Origin: Ignavibacteria bacterium | GTDB taxonomy: Bacteria; Bacteroidota; Ignavibacteria; Tepidaquicellales; Tepidaquicellaceae | NCBI GenBank assembly: GCA_016704345.1 | Contig: JADJAH010000004.1 | Span: forward strand, 1-16,358 | Reading direction: 5' to 3' | DNA length: 16,358 nt | Part shown: piece by piece, positions 7,572-13,219 of the stretch | Layout: the number at the start of each line of letters is the position of its first letter | Position numbering within the stretch: the stretch's first letter is position 1 | Notes under the pieces: generated by a model | Database searches by the model: none | Seen by the model: only the letters and a program-made list of their open reading frames with translations | What the model was told of the DNA's origin: nothing | Program-made: the position numbers and the translations under genes

Positions 7572-9779
7572 TTACTTCACATCGAAACGATCGAGATTCA
7601 TTACCTTTGTCCAGACAGTTATAAAGTCATTGAGAAATTTTTCACCTGCATCACTGCTTGCGTAAACTTCCGCCAATGCACGTAATTCTGAGTTTGAGCC
7701 GAAGATCAAATCAACGCGGGTTCCTTTCCACTTAGCATATCCTGTCTTGCGGTCACGAGCCTCAAAGAAATGTTTAGATTCATCAGTAGCATGCCACTCA
7801 ATGCCCATATCAAGCAGATTGACAAAGAAGTCGTTCGTCAATGAATCTTTCTTGTGCGTCAGAACGCCATAGTCCGAGTTGTCATAGTTAGCTCTCAGCA
7901 CACGCATTCCGCCGAGAAGAACAGTCATCTCAGGTGCAGTGAGAGAGAGTAGCTGTGCTTTGTCAACAAGAAAATGCTCTGCAGGTATTTGAGAAACTTC
8001 TTTGATGTAATTTCTGAATCCGTCCGCGTATGGTTCCATCACTCTGAATGATTCAACATCTGTATGATCCTGCGAAGCATCAGTTCTGCCGGGAGTAAAA
8101 GGAACAGCAACATCATGTCCCGCATTCTTTGCCGCCAGTTCAACTGCTGCGCAACCTGCAAGCACTATAAGGTCAGCCAGTGAGATCTTTTTTCCATCGC
8201 TTTGTGCCGTATTATATTCCTGTTGTATCTTCACTAAAGTGCCAAGCACTTTAGACAACTGTGCAGGATTATTAACCGCCCAGTCATGCTGAGGAAAGAG
8301 CCTTAATCGTGCGCCGTTTGCTCCACCCCGTTTGTCGGAATCGCGGTATGTTGATGCCGATGCCCAAGCTGTGCTAACCATTTCTGAAATGCTGAGTCCG
8401 GATGCAAGCAGCTTGCTCTTAAGTTCGGCAATATCTTTTTCATCAACTAATTTATGATCAACAGCCGGAACAGGATCCTGCCAGATGAGATCTTCAGCAG
8501 GCACTTCAGGACCAATGTAACGTGACTTCGGACCCATGTCGCGGTGTGTAAGTTTAAACCAAGCGCGGGAGAATGCATCTTCAAACTCCTGGGGGTTCTC
8601 ATAGAATCGTCTGGATATCTTTTCATATTCAGGATCGAAGCGAAGCGAGAGATCGGTTGTAAGCATTGTCGGAAAGTGCTTCTTGTTGGGATCGAATGCA
8701 TCGGGAATTATTTCGCCTGCATTTTTTGCTACCCACTGATTTGCTCCGGCAGGACTTTTTGTAAGTTCATAATCATATTCAAACAAATGCTTGAAGAAAT
8801 CATGACCCCACTTTGCAGGAGTCGTTGTCCATGTCACTTCCGGGCCGCCTGTAAGCGTGTCGGGTCCTTTGCCTGACTTATACTTGCTCATCCATCCCAA
8901 TCCCTGCAGTTCAATGTCTGCGCCTTCCGGTTCAGGTCCGAGATATTCTGCATTTCCTTCACCGTGAGCTTTTCCGAAAGTATGTCCGCCGGCTATTAGC
9001 GCTACAGTCTCTTCATCGTTCATTGCCATACGCGCGAATGTTTCCCGAATGTCTCTTGCCGCTAAAACCGGATCAGGGTTGCCGTTAGGACCTTCGGGAT
9101 TTACATAGATCAAACCCATCTGTACTGCAGCGAGTGGGTTCTCCAGGTCGCGGTCTCCAGTGTAACGTGTCTTATCGTCCAGCCATGTTTTTTCCGCACC
9201 CCAATAAATGCTTGCATCAGGTTCCCAGACATCTTCCCTTCCGCCTGAGAATCCGAATGTTTTGAATCCCATTGACTCCAGTGCAACATTACCCGTGATG
9301 ATAAACAGGTCCGCCCATGAAATTTTGTTTCCGTATTTTTGCTTGATGGGCCAGAGAAGTCTGCGTGCTTTGTCGAGGTTTGCGTTATCCGGCCAGCTGT
9401 CAAGCGGTGCAAAACGCTGAAGTCCCTTACCGCCTCCGCCCCTGCCGTCATTCACTCTGTAAGTGCCTGCGCTGTGCCAAGCCAGGCGTATGAAGAATGG
9501 ACCGTAGTGACCAAAGTCGGCGGGCCACCAATCCTGCGAATCGGTCATGAGATTATGAAGATCCTGTTTCAGTTCTTGGTAATCCAGACTCGCGAAAGCT
9601 TTTTTGTAATCGAAGTCTTTGTCCAAAGGGTTTGATAGTTCCGAATTCTGTCTGAGCATAGCCAGATTCAAGCGGTTCGGCCACCAGTCAGAAATTCCGG
9701 TTCCGTTCAGAGAAGCTCCGTTTTGTCCCAAAGCTCCTGTAAACGGGCATTTGCCTGATTGGTTTGATTTAGTTTCCAT
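7572..9779 (-). CDS. katG: Catalase-peroxidase KatG
   Basis: Bifunctional haem enzyme that destroys hydrogen peroxide (catalase) and oxidises organic donors (peroxidase). It is intact at 735 residues, the usual length. The distal haem pocket is Arg98-Trp101-His102 in RLAWHSAGTYR. The proximal haem ligand is His266 in AGGHTFGKAHG. The covalent Trp-Tyr-Met adduct needed for catalase activity can be assigned to Trp101, Tyr225 (MGLIYVNPEGP) and Met251 (ETFARMAMND), with the spacing found in M. tuberculosis KatG. Residues from about 420 form the second, haem-free peroxidase-like domain (STAWASASTYRDSDKRGGAN). No signal peptide, so cytoplasmic. It is divergent from the OxyR gene, whose product probably activates it, and has its own terminator at 7515-7547. 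No Shine-Dalgarno sequence is visible before the ATG; the start fits the METKSNQSGKCPF beginning usual in this family. Confidence 0.98.
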   Translation of the reverse strand: METKSNQSGKCPFTGALGQNGASLNGTGISDWWPNRLNLAMLRQNSELSNPLDKDFDYKKAFASLDYQELKQDLHNLMTDSQDWWPADFGHYGPFFIRLAWHSAGTYRVNDGRGGGGKGLQRFAPLDSWPDNANLDKARRLLWPIKQKYGNKISWADLFIITGNVALESMGFKTFGFSGGREDVWEPDASIYWGAEKTWLDDKTRYTGDRDLENPLAAVQMGLIYVNPEGPNGNPDPVLAARDIRETFARMAMNDEETVALIAGGHTFGKAHGEGNAEYLGPEPEGADIELQGLGWMSKYKSGKGPDTLTGGPEVTWTTTPAKWGHDFFKHLFEYDYELTKSPAGANQWVAKNAGEIIPDAFDPNKKHFPTMLTTDLSLRFDPEYEKISRRFYENPQEFEDAFSRAWFKLTHRDMGPKSRYIGPEVPAEDLIWQDPVPAVDHKLVDEKDIAELKSKLLASGLSISEMVSTAWASASTYRDSDKRGGANGARLRLFPQHDWAVNNPAQLSKVLGTLVKIQQEYNTAQSDGKKISLADLIVLAGCAAVELAAKNAGHDVAVPFTPGRTDASQDHTDVESFRVMEPYADGFRNYIKEVSQIPAEHFLVDKAQLLSLTAPEMTVLLGGMRVLRANYDNSDYGVLTHKKDSLTNDFFVNLLDMGIEWHATDESKHFFEARDRKTGYAKWKGTRVDLIFGSNSELRALAEVYASSDAGEKFLNDFITVWTKVMNLDRFDVK

Positions 9780-9881
9780 AGTGAAGTGAAATTTTGTTTG
9801 AAGATAATATCAAAATTAACTCTTATAGATTAATAAATCAAAATGATACTTTCTATATTTGTATAAATACAATCTATATCT
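9780..9881. promoter_or_regulatory. Divergent katG-oxyR control region
   Basis: This A/T-rich 102-base region must hold both promoters. ATAG at 9825-9828 and CTAT at 9853-9856 and 9874-9877 resemble OxyR half-site ends (ATAG ... CTAT), and GATT-AATA-AATC (9828-9839) is a small palindrome of the LysR-box type. None matches the full E. coli OxyR spacing, so the exact operator is unresolved. Neither start codon has a clear Shine-Dalgarno sequence. Confidence 0.5.
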
Positions 9882-10825
9882 ATGAACTTACAGCAGCTTG
9901 AATATATAATTGCAGTTGACCGCTACCGACATTTTGTTACCGCCGCCGAGAAGTGTTTTGTAACCCAGGCAACGCTTAGTACGATGATCAAGAAGTTTGA
10001 GCAGGAACTGAACGTAAAAATATTCGATCGTACAAGGCAGCCGGTGGTTCCGACTCTCATCGGGGAAAAAATAATTGCTCAGGCAAAAATCGTTTTAAAA
10101 GAAGCAGCAAGAGTAAAGGATCTGGTGACGGAAGAATCAGGTCGCATAAGCGGTGAGCTGAAGATCGGCATCATACCGACACTTGCTCCTTATATACTGC
10201 CATTGTTCCTCAAGAAATTTCTTGCAAAGTATCCCGACATTAAGCTTCAGATCAGCGAGCTTACAACGAACGAGATCATTCACAGAATAAAACTGAGCCG
10301 ATTGGATGCCGGAATTCTCGCCATACCCCTGTCTGAGTCAGACCTGGTTGAAATACCCTTGTTCAATGAAGAGTTTGTTATCTACTCATCACAGAAAGCG
10401 GGTACACCCAGGAAGAAGTATCTGCTTCCCACCGAGCTTGATATAAACAGCCTCTGGCTTATTGAGGAAGGCCATTGTTTGCGGAATCAGGTGATCAATC
10501 TCTGCGAGCTCAAGTTGAGTGAAAGAAGGATACACAAGTTTGATCTGTCTGCGTCGAGTATCGAGACGCTGAAGAAGGTAGTTGACCTGAACGAAGGCGT
10601 AACGGTTTTGCCGTATCTGTCATTGACTGATCTGACCGAAGAGCAAATGAAAAGCGTAAGATATTTCAAGCCGCCTGTACCGGTTCGCAAGATAGGGCTT
10701 GTGAGCTTCAGGTATTTTGTAAAGAAAAACTTCTTGATGCACTCAAGGACGAAATTCTCGAATCACTTCCGGCTGAGATGCTCTCGGAGCTGAATAAGAC
10801 TGTTGTGAGGATTGACCTGGAATGA
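9882..10825 (+). CDS. oxyR: OxyR-type hydrogen peroxide sensor, LysR family; frameshift at the C-terminus
   Basis: LysR-type activator. The N-terminal winged helix-turn-helix (about 1-60: LEYIIAVDRYRHFVTAAEK, TQATLSTMIKKFEQELN) binds DNA, and the C-terminal periplasmic-binding-like domain senses peroxide. The redox cysteines are present as EEGHCLRNQVINLCEL: Cys199 and Cys208, identical in position and spacing to E. coli OxyR. Resolving-disulfide sensing is therefore expected. The open frame runs to 10793 with an unlikely tail. If the five A at 10725-10729 were six, it would read VKKKLLDALKDEILESLP and end LNKTVVRIDLE at 10825, giving 314 residues, a normal OxyR length. The frameshift would therefore affect only the last 30 or so residues. 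It is divergent from katG, its likely main target, and probably represses or tunes itself from the same region. Confidence 0.93.
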
Positions 10826-10892
10826 AAGATCTTTAGCATGAAGATCGTGAATTCCAAATAGTGAGCTTGTATACCGCTTTCGGAGCGAACCC
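10826..10892. other. Spacer between oxyR and the tandem array, with a shared boundary motif
   Basis: TTTCGGAGCGAACCCTGA at 10878-10895 marks the left edge of the tandem array and recurs exactly at 12640-12657 before the single composite unit. No gene seen. Confidence 0.6.
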
Positions 10893-11541
10893 TGAAGTAG
10901 TATAAATAAAAATGTCACCCTGAGCTTGACGAAGGGTCACTCTTCACCTCGACAAACTGGCAGCAAATTTCAGGATACGCCAAGCAAGGGCTTGGGATCG
11001 AGGAAACCACTGAAGTAATATAAATAAGAATGTCACCCTGAGCTTGACGAAGGGTCACACTTCACCTCGACAAACTCGCAGCAAATTTCAGGATACGCCA
11101 AGCAAGGGCTTGGGATCGAGGAAACCCTGAAGTAAGATAAATAAAAATGTCACCCTGACCTTGACGAAGGGTCACTCTTCACCTCTACAAACTGGCAGCA
11201 AATTTCAGGATACGCCAAGCACGGGCTCGGGATCGAGGAAACCACTGCAGCAACATAAATAACAATGTCACCCCGAGCTTGACGAAGGGGTCACTTCACC
11301 TCGACAAACTCGCAGCAAATTTCCAGGATACGCCAAGCAAGGGCTTGGGATCGAGGAAACCCTGAAGTAAGATAAATAAAAATGTCACCTGACCTTGACG
11401 AAGGGTCACTCTTCACCTCTACAAACTGGCAGCAAATTTCAGGATACGCCAAGCAAGGGCTTGGGATCGAGGAAACCACTGAAGTAATATAAATAACAAT
11501 GTCACCCTGAGCTTGACGAAGGGTCACACTTCACCTCTACA
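10893..11541. repeat. Tandem array of about 5.5 copies of a 117-118 bp unit
   Basis: Units start at 10893, 11011, 11128, 11245, 11363 and 11480 (the last truncated at about 11541). Each contains, in order, TGAAGTAATATAAATAA, the palindrome GTCACCCTGAGCTTGACG plus AAGGGTCAC, the segment CACCTCGACAAACT, AGCAAATTTCAGGATACG, and a degraded copy of the CCAAGC/GCTTGG hairpin, ending GATCGAGGAAACC. Odd units share GGGTCACTCTTC, AAACTGGCAG and the end CCAC. Even units share the shortened TCACACTTC/TCACTTC, and units 2 and 4 have AAACTCGCAG and the end CCC. The array therefore has a two-unit, about 235-bp higher-order period. No spacers, so not CRISPR. Open frames across it are by-products of the repetition. 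Confidence 0.95.
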
Positions 11542-11554
11542 AGTTTGATAAAGA

Positions 11555-11645
11555 TTTGCCGTTGTTCGGTGTTCCCAAAGTTTGCATTTCGCGCGGATGA
11601 ATCTCTCATAAAAGCTCATGCCAACTTTAGGGTCACCACCAACAG
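11555..11645. repeat. Long imperfect hairpin repeat, copy 1
   Basis: Begins TTTGCCGTTGTTCGGTG, with CCCAAAGTTTGCA on the left and GCCAACTTTAGGG on the right as decayed inverted arms, ending TCACCACCAACA. A better preserved copy is at 12858-12950. The GTCGTCGCTACGCGGCT palindrome follows at 11668-11684. Confidence 0.75.
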
Positions 11646-11667
11646 AATAATCATTACTACAAAATAA

Positions 11668-11684
11668 GTCGTCGCTACGCGGCT
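11668..11684. repeat. Small GCGG-type palindrome
   Basis: GTCGTCGCTACGCGGCT, one mismatch from the perfect GCCGC-TAC-GCGGC form found twice at 12776-12841. Confidence 0.65.
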
Positions 11685-11717
11685 CTACGGCCTTTGAAAT
11701 TTCATCAAGACAATCAA

Positions 11718-11948
11718 TCAATTATGATCTTGCAGCACTGCAAGTGCCTCAACGGGGAGAAATTTTTAGCAGACTGTACGTCTTGATCACTGAGCTAAAT
11801 GTCATATCGTTACTTCTTTTTGAATTGTCAAAGACAATGCGAATAACGTCGAAGGCCATTTCTGTCCTTAAGGGCCAAAACCTGCCCTATTGCAGTCGAG
11901 GTGATCTAAAGTTTTTACAGTTTGATCATCCAGTAAAATCACATTCAT
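11718..11948 (-). pseudogene. Small hypothetical gene, frame-damaged (third gene of the module)
   Basis: Translation from ATG 11948 gives MNVILLDDQTVKTLDHL then DCNRAGFGP. After one shift near 11870 it continues MAFDVIRIVFDNSKRSND then MTFSSVIKTYSLLKISP, and after another near 11753 it ends VEALAVLQDHN with a stop at 11718. Restored length would be about 77 residues. The joined peptide has an ordinary soluble, helical composition. I do not recognise the family. It starts 33 bases after the stop of the preceding small gene on the same strand, suggesting co-transcription. The reading is a reconstruction across frames and could be wrong in detail. Confidence 0.45.
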
Positions 11949-11981
11949 TGCAATCCAATGTGGACATCAACAACGGTGGAA

Positions 11982-12300
11982 TTACATACTCCAAACTGTA
12001 ATGTCAAATTCTCCAAACAGTCCCATTTTCCACCAGAAGTCATTTTCCAATATAAGTATTAATCCAAATTTATTTTCTTCTTCGTCGAAATAAACATGAC
12101 ATGAACTATCCTCTTTCCAACATCCCCGGTTACTTGAATGACAAATTCATTGTTCTCACCTTCAGTATTTTCAGATACATGAACATAGCCGGATCTATCA
12201 AATGATCATCTAACCAATTCCTTATATGATCAGGTAAATTCTCAATCGACTCACTTATTCTGGACCTAATAATTTCCTTCGTCTTATCACTGACAATCAT
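11982..12300 (-). pseudogene. Small acidic hypothetical protein, frame-damaged (second gene of the module)
   Basis: From ATG 12300 the frame reads MIVSDKTKEIIRSRISESIE then NLPDHIRNWLDD. One shift near 12206 leads to DRSGYVHVSENTEGENNEF and VIQVTGD. A second near 12121 leads to WKEDSSCHVYFDEEENKFG and ends LILENDFWWKMGLFGEFD, ITVWSM, with a stop at 11982. About 106 residues, strongly acidic, no membrane segment or signal. AAAGAAG eight bases or so before the ATG may be a ribosome binding site. I do not know the family. The size and acidity are like immunity or antitoxin proteins, which is an inference only. It lies 37 bases after the gene at 12338-12549. Confidence 0.55.
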
Positions 12301-12337
12301 ATACTTCTTTAAAAGTTCTTATAAATATTAGTGGATT

Positions 12338-12549
12338 TTATTTTGAGACCCAGTCTATTGCAAAATGTGGAAGTATAACAGTGTGAAATCCATAAGACCC
12401 TGTGAACGAAAATGCATTTTCCCGTTAGTGGCTATGTTGATTGACTCTAAGTAATCACACACTAACTGTTGCATGCAATTTAAAAACTTCATAAACTCTT
12501 CTCAATAACTTTTCTGAAAGTCTGCCTACCTGGGAATGCGGAAAAACAT
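12338..12549 (-). pseudogene. Hypothetical gene remnant, frame-damaged (first gene of the module)
   Basis: Across three frames the minus strand reads FPHSQVGRLSEKLLRRVYEV, FKLHATVSV, then DYLESINIATNGKMHFR, then GSYGFHTVILPHFAIDWVSK, with a stop at 12338. The pieces join without overlap and look like one protein of at least 65 residues. Its upstream end runs into an inverted copy of the CCTGAGT palindrome (12549-12573), so it is either truncated by that repeat or starts inside it (an ATG lies at 12549). No family recognised. It is followed closely by two small genes on the same strand. Confidence 0.4.
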
Positions 12550-12573
12550 CACCCTTCGTCATACTCAGGGTGA
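12549..12573. repeat. Dispersed palindrome in inverted orientation
   Basis: TCACCCT and AGGGTGA arms around TCGTCATACTC. It is the reverse orientation of the palindrome in the tandem array. It sits at the 5' end of the damaged gene 12338-12549. Confidence 0.7.
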
Positions 12574-12639
12574 CACCCCATGGATATGGTGTGGATCTGC
12601 TGCAGATTCAAAATTCGTCATGGTGAACTAGCCTGCCCC

Positions 12640-12770
12640 TTTCGGAGCGAACCCTGATGTAGGATAAATAAAGGCGTCACCCTGAGCTTGACGAAGGGTG
12701 ACTCTTCCCTCTGCAAGTTTGCTACAAGATTGGGAATACGCTCCCAAGCAAGAGGCTTTGGGAGCGAGGA
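12640..12770. repeat. Single composite repeat unit, likely parent form of the tandem array
   Basis: It begins with TTTCGGAGCGAACCCTGA, as the array does, followed by TGTAGGATAAATAAAGG-like sequence. Then come GTCACCCT and AGGGTGAC (perfect 8-bp arms), CAAGTTTGCTACAAGATT, and an almost complete CGCTCCCAAGC/GCTTTGGGAGCG hairpin (12739-12766), ending GAGGAAA. Both hairpins are better preserved than in the array units, and the second links the array to the intergenic palindromes at 1863-4053. Confidence 0.85.
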
Positions 12771-12775
12771 AATAT

Positions 12776-12841
12776 GTCGCCGCTACGCGGCTGTCAATAT
12801 AACCTGTTCGCGTGCTACCAATGTGTCGCCGCTACGCGGCT
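12776..12841. repeat. Two copies of a GCCGC-TAC-GCGGC palindrome
   Basis: GTCGCCGCTACGCGGCT occurs at 12776-12792 and again at 12825-12841, 49 bp apart. A one-mismatch copy is at 11668-11684 in the other repeat island. Confidence 0.8.
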
Positions 12842-12857
12842 TTCCTGCGTACCGAAA

Positions 12858-12950
12858 TTTTGCCGTTGTTCGGTGTTCCCAAAAGTTTGCATTACGCGCA
12901 TGTGAATCTCTCAACACAGCCCGTGCAAACTTTTGGGTCACCAACAACAA
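12858..12950. repeat. Long hairpin repeat, copy 2
   Basis: Perfect 13-bp arms CCCAAAAGTTTGC (12878-12890) and GCAAACTTTTGGG (12925-12937), with partly matching outer parts (GTTGTTCGGTG against TCACCAACAAC), enclose a 34-base loop carrying ACGCGC. Closely related to 11555-11645, where the arms have decayed. Confidence 0.8.
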
Positions 12951-13056
12951 ATTAATTTTTCCAGCCTGCTACCGATATGATGCAGATGCGCGACTGTGCT
13001 GCATTTAAAAATGAATCATCACAATTAATCAATGCTGATCTCGAAACTATTGCAAG

Positions 13057-13133
13057 GGCCCCGTAGAGACGAAATATCAGTAGAATGATATGCCATGAAC
13101 CCTCAAGCCCCGAAGGGGCGGCATGTCTATGAG
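13057..13133. repeat. Pair of dispersed palindromes
   Basis: GGGCCCCGTAGAGACGAAAT, then CAGTAGAATGATATGCC, then AAGCCCCGAAGGGGCGGCAT. The core GCCCC-GAA-GGGGC (13107-13119) is a perfect hairpin. Sequences of this form are familiar as intergenic repeats in Bacteroidota genomes, by recollection rather than a search. Confidence 0.6.
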
Positions 13134-13219
13134 ACGGCAAAAATAAAAGAGCCTTTCCGGCAGTGTTGCAAAATCTGCTTAGAGAAAGACTCTCCTGAGT
13201 GTTACCCCTTCAATGCGGC

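Larger units (their letters stand above)
12550..13219. other. Gene-free repeat island
   Basis: No gene is supported in these 670 bases. It contains a composite unit (12640-12770), two GTCGCC palindromes (12776-12841), the long hairpin repeat (12858-12950) and another dispersed palindrome pair (13057-13133). The part nearest the surface-protein stop (13140-13219) has GAGAG/CTCTC-like pairing near 13180-13196, but no convincing terminator. Confidence 0.6.

Noticed and set aside
8544..8876. 110-residue plus-strand open frame
   Set aside because: Shadow of katG on the opposite strand.
11291..11527. 78-residue minus-strand open frame in the array
   Set aside because: Its peptide repeats itself (CCxFVEVK) because it reads two array units; it has no independent coding signal.
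10893..11541. CRISPR-like array
   Set aside because: The whole 117-bp unit repeats with no unique spacers, and no cas genes are nearby.
11524..11721. 65-residue minus-strand open frame
   Set aside because: It reads through the decayed long hairpin repeat and a GCGG palindrome, and ends inside the array.
12688..13008. 106-residue plus-strand open frame
   Set aside because: Made entirely of palindromic repeats; composition is not protein-like.
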